The position numbers and the translations under genes were made by a program. A DNA stretch of 64,000 nucleotides from Xanthostigma xanthostigma (taxonomy: Eukaryota; Arthropoda; Insecta; Raphidioptera; Raphidiidae): contig OY754466.1 of NCBI GenBank assembly GCA_963575645.1, positions 46,222,001 through 46,286,000 of the forward strand, in the 5' to 3' direction. The notes under the pieces are model-generated. The model ran no database searches. It was given only the letters and a program-made list of their open reading frames with translations, and was not told the origin of the DNA. Positions 45,401-53,925 of the stretch are shown here, one piece after another. The stretch's first letter is position 1; the number at the start of each line of letters is the position of its first letter.

Positions 45401-47560
45401 GGGGTAATTACCTCTTTACTCTTCCCCTTTATCTACGCCCTTGGTTGTGACATTGTTTTAACAACGAGCGATCAGCGAGTTTCAAAAGTCACACGAGTTG
45501 TACTAAACAAAATTGAGATCTTTTTACCTATGATGATTATCGACAGTTCTTTCGAAATGCCAGTGACTTGTTCAAGAGCCAGTGCAGGGGCGTACAAAAC
45601 AATGCCCATGTAGAGAACCATCTGAAGACTGTATGCCAAAGATGCGGCTAGTCGAGCTCCAAATCCAAATCTCTTCTCTAAATACTGAAAAGCGTTTTTT
45701 GATTTTTATTTTACAGTTACAATTATCATTCACTTTGAAATATTGTAATCACTCTATTTTTAATTATTTGATTTTCTATACTCCCTAAAACCGCGGCAAC
45801 TTTTTATCACTGCAGTCTTTATGTTCGACTTCTGGTATGCTCTATTTTTAAAATAGATTTAATGTTGACAGCCAATCCTAAATGGATTGAATGTTGAAAG
45901 TCGAACCAGAAACTCAGCATAACTATATTGTTAAAAGAGTGAATAGGCCGTAACTTTTTCAGAGTTATCAGGCAAAACATTTGTTTCAGAAATATTGCGT
46001 ATCACATAATATGTTATCACACACTATTAGCATTGGTTAACGTATTATAGGGTTAGTCAATGCTATTAGCCATGAATCAAATATGTTAGGTTCGAAAAAC
46101 AGTTGTGGCACCACTGATAATATTTTCCTGATTAACTGTTGCAACATACCTCATAGGCACTGGTAGCCTGTAGCCTAAAGAAAACCGGCAAATAGAGATA
46201 GGCGGCAATAGGGGTGGACAGTAAGTAGGAAATGTTGATGATGACGAAATGTGTCCCGTACATGTAATTTTCCGTGGACACACCTAGCAACGTGATGGCC
46301 GACATAAAGGACGCCATTAGCGAGAAAGCAACCGGCATTACGGACATATTTCGATCGGCTAATAGATACTCCTGCAAAAAAATCAATTTTTCAATACTTT
46401 TTCTAGCACCAAATTATGTCAATATTAAGTTGATATTAATTCATAGAGGTCAAAACGGAAATGAGAAAAAAAATTTGACTTCAAAATGCAACTACTGGCT
46501 GAATTGTCCAAAATCGATCGAAGCGCCTCTGCTGGTGGTAACTGCATCATTTTGTGTTACTAACACAATCTACGATTATTTCTCGAGGTCCCTACTTTAC
46601 TGAGATCCCAAGGGCGCGTTAACTGTACTTGTGGCGTGATGTATATGTTACGGTCTATACCCGAATTCGCTCAATGACCGAAATAAATGCGCAAAACTAG
46701 TTTTGACCAACGAATATTGCCCAAACCCGAAATCTTACATTTAAACGGGTATTGAGTGTTATAAAATGAGCAATACTAGTTTTGCGCATTTTCAGTTGGA
46801 CAAAACTAGTTCTGTCTATTTCTGAACGGACAATACTAGTTCTGCTTGTTTCATTCAATCAACGTCCGAACCCGAACAAAAATAGGGTTATGTTTTTGTT
46901 TATGTACCTATCTATTGAATTGTTCTCCTGAATGTTATAATTAATATAATGGTGGGATATTTAGTGTAATAATTAAGTAAAAATGCAAGGTGAATTCGAG
47001 TCTCAACTATTTCGGCTATTGGAGGCTTTTGAAACATAATTTTATGACGAAACATAATTACCTTACTACACTAAGTGAGGTTAAGAAAGCAAATTTGTTG
47101 AAAGCTGAATTAAAAACTCTGTCTGCTAAAACAATACCTACAGAAGAATAAATCACTTTGATATAATAAGTATCGTTGATGTGGAAAAGTTTATTAAAAA
47201 ACGCAAAGAAGATTCCGATGCCATACTAGTATTGTCCGTTCAGAAATGGACAGAACTAGTTTTGTCCAACTGAAAATGCGCAAAACTATAGTTTTGCTCA
47301 TTTTATAGCACGCAATACCCGTTTAAATGTAAAATTCGTTGGTCAAAACTAGTTTTGCGCATTTATTTCGGTCATTGACCGAATTCGGGTATAGACCGTA
47401 ACATATATATTTTTTTAGGAAATATATTTAGTCAGACTCTTACCTGTGTTGTTTTTTGACGCCCGCCAGTAAATCGATAATAAACGCCAATCGATGATGA
47501 GATCAGCAACATTATCACCAATACAATGTAATCAGATACGGCGAATTTAGTGCCTTCCAT
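36344..47560 (-). CDS. SLC5-family sodium:solute symporter (SMCT/SMVT-like), 10 exons
   Basis: Predicted plasma-membrane Na+-coupled cotransporter, 598 residues, the usual SLC5 length. Coding exons on the minus strand are 47444-47560, 46150-46371, 45528-45684, 44282-44465, 40597-40867, 39590-39736, 38515-38736, 37127-37314, 36574-36781 and 36344-36424. Every intron is GT-AG and phases join without a break. The start is the only in-frame ATG, in context CAAAATGG. Family landmarks are [17 protein letters not shown] (about 171-187), [12 protein letters not shown] after exon 4, [20 protein letters not shown] (about 342-361) and [18 protein letters not shown] (about 417-434). About 13 membrane segments are expected. 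The substrate (monocarboxylate, vitamin or iodide-like) cannot be fixed by eye. The C-terminus, Ile-Thr-Tyr-Leu, fits a class I PDZ ligand, as known for SMCT1. Read-through of intron 9 would instead add 40 unlike residues, stopping at 36451. Introns are rich in transposons. Confidence 0.93.
36574..36781 (-). CDS. SLC5 exon 9 (residues 503-572)
   Basis: The last membrane helix ([20 protein letters not shown]) and the start of the cytoplasmic tail. The donor is GTTGGT, weaker than the others, which makes read-through to the stop at 36451 conceivable. Confidence 0.88.
37127..37314 (-). CDS. SLC5 exon 8 (residues 441-502)
   Basis: A hydrophobic helix ([20 protein letters not shown]) is followed by a Pro- and Ser/Thr-rich extracellular loop. 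That loop has Asn-Ala-Thr, Asn-Gln-Ser and Asn-Ala-Ser sequons likely to be glycosylated. Phase 2 exit. Confidence 0.9.
37623..38059. mobile_element. Inverted-repeat element in intron 7
   Basis: Outer arms 37623-37660 and 38021-38059 (AGTGAGCGACT / AGTCGCTCACT) and an inner hairpin at about 37681-37788 (AACTGCGTTTTCTAAAAAAT and its inverse). The spacer is AT-rich. The superfamily is not clear. Confidence 0.65.
38515..38736 (-). CDS. SLC5 exon 7 (residues 367-440)
   Basis: Ends in [20 protein letters not shown], one of the strongest SLC5 landmarks. Phase 0 at both ends. Confidence 0.93.
39041..39364. mobile_element. MITE family M1, copy B, in intron 6
   Basis: Left end AATACGCGCCACGGATCTAA, right end TTAGATTCGTGGCGCGTATT. 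About 92% like copy A at 9535. It carries an extra CTTGTCGCTTTCCTG segment that copy C also has. Confidence 0.87.
39590..39736 (-). CDS. SLC5 exon 6 (residues 318-366)
   Basis: [20 protein letters not shown], then the family's Ser-Ala-Ser-Leu-Ser-Thr...Asn-Ser-Leu-Ala-Ala-Val-Thr core, which in related transporters contributes to a Na+ site. Phase 0 at both ends. Confidence 0.93.
40056..40556 (-). repeat. Dispersed repeat R2, inverted copy in intron 5
   Basis: Reverse complement of 14841-15370, about 93% alike, and ends ~40 bp from exon 5. Confidence 0.82.
40597..40867 (-). CDS. SLC5 exon 5 (residues 227-317)
   Basis: [18 protein letters not shown], then [20 protein letters not shown], the conserved Asn-Gln-x-x-Gln-Arg-Tyr segment. 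Phase 2 entry, phase 0 exit. Confidence 0.93.
41020..41719. mobile_element. hAT element, 700 bp, perfect 8-bp target duplication, in intron 4
   Basis: The ends TAGTGTTGGGC and GCCCAACACTA are exact inverses, flanked by TAAAAATA at 41012-41019 and 41720-41727. Subterminal regions hold many ATTCGATTAT / ATAATCGA(A/T) motifs, likely transposase binding sites in such elements. The middle contains a LINE fragment. Confidence 0.92.
41263..41345 (+). pseudogene. LINE reverse-transcriptase C-terminal fragment inside the hAT element
   Basis: Translates as [20 protein letters not shown] then FKLKSNS before a stop, the Phe-Asn-x-Leu-Pro...Phe-Lys-x-Lys-Leu-Lys pattern of non-LTR retrotransposon ends. 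It is followed by a 3' tail. Probably a retro-insertion into the hAT element. Confidence 0.6.
42155..42378. mobile_element. hAT MITE, 224 bp, short relative of 1447-2400
   Basis: CAGTGGCGGATTTACAC at left, GGTAAATCCGTCACTG at right. Flanks are GTTTAGGG and ACTTAGGG, a decayed 8-bp duplication (6/8). It lies in intron 4. Confidence 0.82.
42835..43259 (+). pseudogene. Fused N- and C-terminal remnants of a DUF4817-type DDE transposase
   Basis: 42835-43060 encodes an N-terminal helix-turn-helix of the DUF4817 type ([20 protein letters not shown], then a Ser-Lys-Ile-Thr-Ile-Arg recognition helix). From about 43060 in another frame, [20 protein letters not shown] begins the transposase C-terminus, which runs to the stop at 43257-43259. 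The whole catalytic core is missing. The junction lies at an A8T8 tract and is out of frame, so no transposase can be made. Confidence 0.82.
43457..44211. mobile_element. PIF/Harbinger-type element nested in the Tc1/mariner element
   Basis: The ends GGCCCCCATACACCTCGTTC and its inverse are flanked by TTAA, consistent with a 3-bp TTA/TAA duplication. The left terminal ~76 bp is duplicated in tandem (starting near 43461 and 43537). The interior holds the 5' part of a Harbinger transposase gene. Confidence 0.9.
43686..43967 (+). pseudogene. N-terminal fragment of a PIF/Harbinger transposase (93 codons)
   Basis: Contains [20 protein letters not shown], then Leu-Leu-Asn-Glu-Leu-Arg...Phe-Leu-Arg-Met-Asp-Glu-Glu-Thr and a [11 protein letters not shown] end. 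This is the conserved N-terminal region of insect and vertebrate Harbinger (HARBI1-like) nucleases. The DDE nuclease domain is absent, and the frame runs into AT-rich filler after PLIQK. Confidence 0.85.
44282..44465 (-). CDS. SLC5 exon 4 (through residue 226)
   Basis: Encodes the SLC5 signature with Thr-Ile-Gly-Gly-Met-Lys-Ala-Val and Thr-Asp-Val-Phe-Gln. Acceptor TGTTTCAG, donor GTAAGT. Phase 1 entry, phase 2 exit. Confidence 0.93.
44575..45132. mobile_element. Terminal-repeat element with a MADF-domain exon, in intron 3
   Basis: Inverted ends are AGCGGCCCATAGACG (44579) and CGTCTAGGGGCCGCC (45074-45088). A further ~45 bp on the right ends GAGCCG. An 8-bp direct repeat TTTAAGAT sits at 44567-44574 and 45133-45140. 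Short ATTGCGCAATAT / ATATTGCACAA motifs recur throughout. The duplication suggests hAT, while MADF cargo is more usual in Harbinger, so the superfamily is open. Confidence 0.7.
44814..44936 (+). pseudogene. MADF-domain fragment
   Basis: From the ATG at 44814: [20 protein letters not shown], then [15 protein letters not shown]. This is the first half of a MADF (Myb/SANT-like) DNA-binding domain (Phe-Ile-x-x-Tyr-Arg...Leu-Trp-x-x-x-Ser-x-x-Tyr-x-x-Arg). It breaks off before the second half, so it is not a working protein. Confidence 0.72.
45192..45443. mobile_element. hAT-like MITE, 252 bp, perfect 8-bp target duplication, in intron 3
   Basis: Ends CAAGGGCGTAG and CTACGCCCTTG, flanked by GTTGTGAC at 45184-45191 and 45444-45451. 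G-rich tracts (GGGGGGG) lie near both ends. A right-end fragment of the same family is at 27120-27222. Confidence 0.9.
45528..45684 (-). CDS. SLC5 exon 3 (residues 114-165 plus 1 nt)
   Basis: [20 protein letters not shown] matches the conserved Tyr-Leu-Glu-x-Arg-Phe loop, followed by a hydrophobic helix. Phase 1 exit. Confidence 0.92.
46150..46371 (-). CDS. SLC5 exon 2 (residues 40-113)
   Basis: Opens [20 protein letters not shown], the conserved Tyr-Leu-x-Ala-x-Arg-x-Met motif leading into helix 2, then [16 protein letters not shown]. Acceptor TTTTTGCAG, donor GTATGT. Phase 0. Confidence 0.92.
46642..47407. mobile_element. Foldback element with Ginger/KRBA2-like coding remnant, in intron 1
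   Basis: ~200-bp inverted arms begin GTTACGGTCTATACCCGAAT and end in the inverse, with TATAT/ATATA outside. Arms contain repeated AAAACTAGTTTTG and ATACTAGTTTTG motifs. The middle carries decayed coding at 46983-47240. Confidence 0.8.
46983..47240 (+). pseudogene. Decayed KRBA2/Ginger-type integrase N-terminal remnant
   Basis: Frame-broken translation gives [18 protein letters not shown], then [20 protein letters not shown], then [17 protein letters not shown] Val-Glu-Lys-x-Ile-Lys-Lys-Arg-Lys motif after a short N-terminal helix region is what I associate with KRBA2-like proteins derived from Ginger (Tdd) transposons. Stops and frameshifts are present and no integrase core remains. I judge the family assignment moderate. 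Confidence 0.5.
47444..47560 (-). CDS. SLC5 exon 1 (residues 1-39)
   Basis: Starts [19 protein letters not shown], the first transmembrane helix typical of SLC5 (Asp-Tyr near the start), and ends before GTAAGA. Phase 0. Confidence 0.88.
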
Positions 47561-48234
47561 TTTGATTTATAGTTAATAAATAATAAACGTTTTATTCATA
47601 TAATACTTCAATATTAATTTAATAAAAATCACAGCGATGATGTTACATATTATTTAAAAAATATACAAAAAAATATTTCAATCATTGTTTTAGTTAATCA
47701 GATAATTATTTATGTCATTATGGATTTATTTAGATAAAATTATCTGAAACAAAGAAACAATCATTAGATAACATAAACACTAAACAGCATTTAAATCTTT
47801 CCTTATTAAAAATGTTAGTCACATGTCAATTTAGAAAAGATTTAATAAAACCACTCTAAAATTTTAAGCAGCGATCAAGTATTTTTTCACATGCATAGTT
47901 ATACTTTTTGGCGCAGTAATAAATCGCTTTGCTAGATGATGAGTTTAGGAAACATTTAAATCAGTTCTGTTTATTGCTGGTAGGTGGATATTATTCGCAC
48001 GTGACAGGTAGCGACTAAAATATCTTGGTGAGCGTAATTTAAACTATATTTCCGGTATATATTTGAAAATGTTTTATTTGAACTTATTGCTACATCTGCC
48101 ACCTATCTGTAATTAGGTGAACTGCACTTGTTTCGTAAGTTTATCATATGTATGTAGTTTATATCGCGAAGTTATCGCGTAAAAATGCATAAGTATTATG
48201 AATTATGACAATGGCTTTTGTCTAGACTCTAGTG
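47561..48234. other. Upstream region of the SLC5 gene
   Basis: AT-rich, presumably holding the promoter and 5' untranslated sequence. I can point to no specific promoter element. Confidence 0.4.
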
Positions 48235-48433
48235 CAGGGGTGTCAAACTAGTGGTCCGCGGGCCGCCTCTATGGAAAATACAGTAACAAATTAAAAAAAA
48301 GTAAAAATGTCGCAATTAGAATTTTAATTTTACGCGAAAACTTTAAACGATGTTCAATTTCGTGTACATATTTAATGGTTACACTAATATCGTTGGGAAC
48401 TGGTCCGGGACTCAAATGAGTTTTACACTCCTG
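48235..48433. mobile_element. hAT MITE, 199 bp
   Basis: CAGGGGTGTCAAACTAGTGG at left and AGTTTTACACTCCTG at right. Flanks CTCTAGTG and TTCTAGAG match at 6/8. The CCGCGGGCCGC subterminal motif is typical of this group. Confidence 0.82.
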
Positions 48434-49085
48434 TTCTAGAGCTAGACTATAGTTCGTTCGTGAATTCTAGACAGGGATTCATACACTAATACTTCACAAT
48501 GTAAGCGGCTCAGTTTTTATGAGTGAAACGGATATGATTTACATTATTTCGTTGCTTCGCCGCTCTATTATGCCTATTGTAGCATAATGATGACTCACTG
48601 TATACTATCTTAGAACCGTAGTAAGTATAATAATTATTATCTAAACTGAAATAATTATAGATACTGTTCTGTCTTAACAAGTGAATTGCGATATTAAAAA
48701 AATAATTTCATTCAGATGAGTTGACGGAAAGTGATTTGCTTCATTATCTAAATTATTTTATTCTATGTACGTTTATTATTGTCTTTTAATACCTAAAATC
48801 ATTTGTTTAAAAAAAATGCCATAATTAAAATTTTTTATCTAAATAATTTAATCCTTTTTTTTATTTGAATCTTTATTTTATTCCACTGTAATAAAAATGC
48901 TAAAAATGTTTATAATTAATATTGCCATGGATGGTTGACTATCTGTACTATTCGAAAGTAAAGCAAATTTAAGATTTAAACAGTGGTTCTAAATATGTTT
49001 CAAATTTAATTTTATAGTTACGCACATTGGTTGAACTTTTCTATTGTCTTTCTGTGGGAATGTACAAGTTAACAAAATGCATAAA

Positions 49086-49375
49086 GATCACTGCACACGA
49101 GGCTGGCTTTGCCGCTCAATTCCTTGCTAGATTTGGTTGCTAGGTTTCGTGATTGGTTTTATGTGTTCGCCTTCACACGATGCTTGTATTGAAGCTTGCT
49201 TTGTAGATGGGTTTGGTGTGCTCGCAGTGACAGTTCGAATGTCAACAATAGTGAACGTTTATTGTCTCCGAACAGAACACACACTATGACGCCATGTTTG
49301 TTTGTGGGCATCTGCCTATTTAGCTCACCTGACAAAATACTGTTTCCTGATTGGTTCTTGCTTTTTAGATGTATT
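49086..49375. mobile_element. Partial, rearranged relative of element R4
   Basis: Shares CACTGCACACGAGGCT, the CCTGATTGGTTCTTGCT stretch and the GCCCACA/CAAACGCC (inverted) core with 20045-20469. No right terminal repeat. Confidence 0.55.
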
Positions 49376-49384
49376 TTAACTTTT

Positions 49385-49680
49385 TTTTGTGTAAATTTTG
49401 GCATTTTTGGGTAATTTTGACAAGTTTTTGATAACTTTCGGCATGAATTTCGACAATTTTGACAAAATAGGACAATTTTTTGGTGAATTTTAAAAACTTT
49501 TTAGATGTATTTTGACAATTTTTTGGTGAATTTTGACAACTCTTTGGATAAATTTTGACATTTTTTTGGTGCTTGTTGACAATTTTTTGTGTAAATTTCG
49601 GCATTTTTGGGCAGTTTTTTAGTGCATTTTGATAATTTTTTGCATGAATTTCGACGACAATTTTGACAAAATATAGGGCC
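49385..49680. repeat. Degenerate short tandem repeat (period ~27-32 bp)
   Basis: Variants of TTTTTGGTGAATTTTGACAA and GGCATTTTTGG recur about ten times. Minus-strand open frames here (Lys/Asn/Gln-rich, CQNxxK repeats) are a result of the repeat. It ends next to GATCCGCCCCTG, a hAT-like right end at about 49710-49723. Confidence 0.75.
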
Positions 49681-49980
49681 CCATTTCAATAGGTCGTAGG
49701 CCCCGAAAAAGCTAGATCCGCCCCTGATAAGGATAATAGTTTTCTTAAAATAATTGACTTCATAAAATTGCAGTTAAATTTCAATAAAATGCGTATTTTA
49801 AACGATTCTTATTGCATTACAAATTATAATAATAAAACAAAAATAGATTTTGATATCAAGGTCACTTAGAGCTTTGCAATTTTCAAACACACAGCATTTT
49901 CAGTGTTTTGCCTATAAACATTATGTATATACTTTAAATATAAAGCATTTTTTGTGTTCGGGAAACTTTCAGCGTGTTTA

Positions 49981-52584
49981 GCCCGGTCATATTTTACACT
50001 AAAAATCGCTAATCTCGCAAACTAACATGTAGTTCTGATTTTTTAATATGTTGTTAGGACCACTACCAGTAGCGTATATCCAAGTTTGCAGCTTCGAAAG
50101 ACCTGTGCTAACTTTGCAGCACTCAAAAAACTGCGAAATTTTCGCACTTTTTTTGGTATTCTCAATATAGGTCTTAAACTATGCATTTTTTTATAAAATA
50201 TTTTTTATACGTTTTTAAGTAGACTAAAATTGCTACAATTTGAGACCAGAACCAGCTCTGTAGGTTCAATACTTACCAAGATACAGCTTTCCAAAAATTG
50301 ACCAGTTTTTTCAAAAAAGTGAAATTTTAAGATTTGGTCAATTTTTGTCCCCGATATCGGGGAAAATACTCATTTTAAGGGTAATATCATAGGAACATAT
50401 ATTGTAGCAAATGTAATTAGCTTTAATTTAAGCAGAGAACGACGTCTGTAGGCCATATAGTTTACTCACAAATTTTAAAAATACAAAAAATGAGAAAACT
50501 GCATTTTCGCAAATTTAAATTTAATACCTAGTAATCGTTATGTAAATCCATTCAGTGATTTTAATGTGGTTGAGTAACAAAATTGAGTAACATAGTAGCA
50601 TAAACGAGTAACATAATAAAAAAATAACATAATTGATAACATCATAAAAAATTATGCAGTTTTTGACAAAATACCGTCGTATTTCAGCCATTTTGTAAAA
50701 AATATTTACAAATTATATTCATGAACTTTCCTCGTTTATCGCTCTTTCTATTACCGAAAACAATTTCAAAATTCGGTGCGTGGTTTACTAGAAGAGAGCG
50801 GAGAAAAGGACAGAGACTTTGTTTTTAACTATGCAGTCTTTGACAAAATACCGTCGTATTTCAGCCATTTTGAAAAAATATTTACAAATTGTATACAGAA
50901 ACCTTCCTCGTATATTTTTCTTTCTATTAGCGAAAACCATTTCAAGATCCGGTGCCTGGTTTAGAAGAAATGAGCGGAGAAAAAGACAAAGATAGGCAGA
51001 CTCTCTGTTTATAACTATGTAGTCTTTGCTAAAACACCGTCGCTGTTCTGGCATTTTGTAAAAAATATTTACAAATTATATACAGAAACTTTCCTTGTTT
51101 ATCGCTCTTCCGACTACCGAAAAGCATTTCAAGATTCAGTGCATGGCTTAGAAGAAGTGAGCTGAGAAAAAGACAAAGACAGACAGATGATCTATTTTTA
51201 ACTATGCAGTCTGAGCTAAAACACTGTCGTAGTTCAGGCATTTTGTAAAAACTATTTACAAATTATATACAGAAACCTTCCTTGCTTATCGCTCTTTCTA
51301 TTACCGAAAACCATTTTAAGATCCGGCGCATAGTTTAGAAGAACACCGACAGTGTTTTGTCAAAGACTGCATAGTTAAAAACAGTCTCTGTCTGTCTTTG
51401 CCTTTTTCTCTGCTCACTACTTCTAAACCATGCGCCGGATCTAAAAATGGTTTTTGGTAGTAGAAAGAGCAATAAACGAGGAAAGTTTATGTATATAATT
51501 TATAAATATTTTTTACAAAATACCTGAACTACGACGGCATTTTAGCAAAGACTGCATAGTTAAAATCAGAGTTTCAGACTGTCTTTGTCTTTTTCACCGC
51601 TCACTTCTTCTAAACCACGCACCGGATTTTGAAATGGTTTTCGCTAATAGGAAGATCAATATACGAGGAAGGTTTCTGTACACCATTTGTAAATATTTTT
51701 TTAAAAAGGCTGAAATGCGACGGTATTTTGTCAAAGACTGCATAGTTAAAAACAAAGTCTCTGTCCTTTTCTCCGCTCTCTTCTAGTAAACCACGCACCG
51801 AATTTTGAAATTGTTTTCGGTAATAGAAAGAGCGATAAACGAGGAAGGTTCATGAATATAATTTGTAAATATTTTTTACAAAATGGCTGAAATACGACGG
51901 TATTTTGTCAAAAACTGCATAATTTTTTTATGATGTTATCAATTATGTTATTTTTTTATTATGTTACTCGTTTATGCTACTATGTTACTCAATTTTGTTA
52001 CTCAACCACATTAAAATCACTGAATGGATTTACATAACGATTACTAGGTATTAAATTTAAATTTGCGAAAATGCTGTTTTCTCATTTTTTGTATTTTTAA
52101 AATTTGTGAGTAAACTATATGGCTTACAGACGTCGTTCTCTGCTTAAATTAAAGCTAATTACATTTGCTACAATATATGTTCCTATGATATTACCCTTAA
52201 AATGAGTATTTTCCCCGATATCGGGGTCAAAAATTGACCCAATTTTAAAATTTCACTTTTTTGAAAAAACTGGTCAATTTTTGGAAAGCTGTATCTTGGT
52301 AAGTATTGAAACTACAGAGCTGGTTCTGGTCTCAAATTGTAGCAATTTTAGTCTACTTAAAAACGTATAAAAAATATTTTATAAAAAAATGCATAGTTTA
52401 AGACCTATATTGAGAATACCAAAAAAAGTGCGAAAATTTCGCAGTTTTTTGAGTGCTGCAAAGTTAGCACAGGTCTTTCGAAGCTGCAAACTTGGATATA
52501 CGCTACTGGTAGTGGTCCTAACAACATATTAAAAAATCAGAACTACATGTTAGTTTGCGAGTTTAATGTAAGATATGACTGGCC
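49981..52584. mobile_element. Giant palindromic element, 2.6 kb, with tandem ~185-bp units in both arms
   Basis: The outer arms (about 49981-50650 and 51910-52584) are near-perfect inverses, ending GCCCGGTCATATTTTACA and the inverse, with flanking TA. The inner arms each hold four tandem ~185-bp units marked by ACAAAATACCGTCG. Plus-orientation units lie near 50656, 50836, 51021 and 51207; minus-orientation units near 51348, 51531, 51719 and 51896. The symmetry centre is near 51287 for the outer arms. No coding capacity. TA flanks suggest a Tc1/mariner-type insertion. Confidence 0.85.
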
Positions 52585-52599
52585 TAGTTGCTAGTTCCA

Positions 52600-53455
52600 T
52601 TCCACCGATTTCAATATTTTCTTTAAATTAATCGCATAAAGGTAGGCTACCGCGGGTTTAAATATTATGATAGGCATGGTTACATGTATACATAGTATGT
52701 TAAATTAATCACGCTTGTCAGCTACCTAACTAATTTCTTTTTGATAGATCTATAGAGTAAAAGAACGGCTGTTTTTTTATTTTCCGAAACTATAAAGTTT
52801 AGAAAAACAATTTCTATAAGACTTTCTTGGAATAATAAATCGAATAATAAACCGTTATGAAATAATTACCATTATTATATAAGAATACAACGTTAGAGCA
52901 TATCTCTCTTCTGTAGGTACATACGCTGATTTTCCTCAAAAATAGTAGACTCTTCATGCCAGCGTATCAAACATTTTTTTCAATCCCTCCCCTAAATTCG
53001 GCCCTGGGAATAGTAAAATTATGTGAATGGCCTTTCAAAAACGTCTATGTATGAAAAATTTGTTTAGCACATCGATATTCAAATACTGATTATTACATAA
53101 TAATATGTATTTATTCAAGTAGCTGTACGACAATAGTTATAGAGTTAGCTACATATGCAAAATAATTATTGTAAATGAGTTTTTGTGTCAATAAAACCTG
53201 TTCTGTGTTTAGAATTTAGCAGTTTTTTTGTGAATAGTTCAATGTCCACCGTTTGTTACTTTACGCTGATTAATCAATCATATATTTTATTCATAAAATA
53301 TATTAGCATTGATTAATTAATACGATCGAACCTTTCGAAAATATAAATAAAAATATCTTTCGAGTTTGCTCGGGTAGCTTTCGGAAATTCAACAGAATGC
53401 GTGCGTTTATTGAAATTAGCGTGAATTACCTTCCAACAACACACATGAAATCAAA
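52600..53455. other. Intergenic with an R1 fragment and a short hairpin
   Basis: About 52760-52870 matches the middle of repeat R1 in inverse (CCGAAACTATAAAGTTTAGA). A short inverted pair near 53268-53322 (TTAATCAATCATATATTTTA / TAAAATATATTAGCATTGATTAA) forms a hairpin. No gene. Confidence 0.5.
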
Positions 53456-53925
53456 ATTCACTTTTAAAAATTTTACAAAAAAAAATTGTTTTGAGGTTTC
53501 CCGAATCTAAAAAACATAATATTTTTGCATTGTTTTGGAGAAAATTAGCGCATGTGCACAGTAAAGAAGAGATATATGCTATAACGTTGTTTTTTATATA
53601 ATGATAGGTATACTTTTCATAACAGTTTATTATTCTATTTTTATAAGAAAGTTTTGTAAACATTTTTTGACGTGATAACGTCTTATAAATTGATGAAACA
53701 CGGGCTGCATGCACGAAAAAGTGTAACGTTCCGCCTGAGCGTGAAACACCAGCTGCACGCACGAAAAAGTGTAACAATCCGCCTGACCTTGTGTGTGCAA
53801 GCGAGAGCGCAGTAATGTATTATTAAATATGATATTCGAGCGGAATACGTTATCACGTAAAACTATCGTCCGTAAACCGACTTTACAGACAACCAATTTT
53901 TTTTTCTAAACTTTATAGTTTCGGA
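53456..53925 (+). repeat. Repeat R1, diverged copy interrupted by FB1
   Basis: Collinear with 15955-16250 (CACTTTT...AAAATTTTACA through TTTCATAAC...GTTTATTATTCTATTTTT), then interrupted at a T-run by the FB1-derived insert. It resumes with TTTTTCTAAACTTTATAG. Confidence 0.7.
53668..53895. mobile_element. Foldback element FB1, deleted copy inside R1
   Basis: Begins at the arm's inner end (TGACGTGATAACGTCTTATA) and ends ACAGACAACCA. It lacks most of the arm. A ~50-bp GCATGCACGAAAAAGTGTAAC segment is duplicated with changes. It sits exactly in the T-tract that is uninterrupted in the R1 copies at 6.9 and 16.2 kb. Confidence 0.82.

Noticed and set aside
49159-49689. Lys/Asn/Gln-rich minus-strand frames resembling repetitive proteins
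   Set aside because: Products of a degenerate short tandem DNA repeat; no start context or domain.
50776-51798. Repeated short frames beginning MRGLLEESGEKDRDF in both orientations
   Set aside because: They are copies of the ~185-bp unit in the palindrome, with no coding constraint visible.
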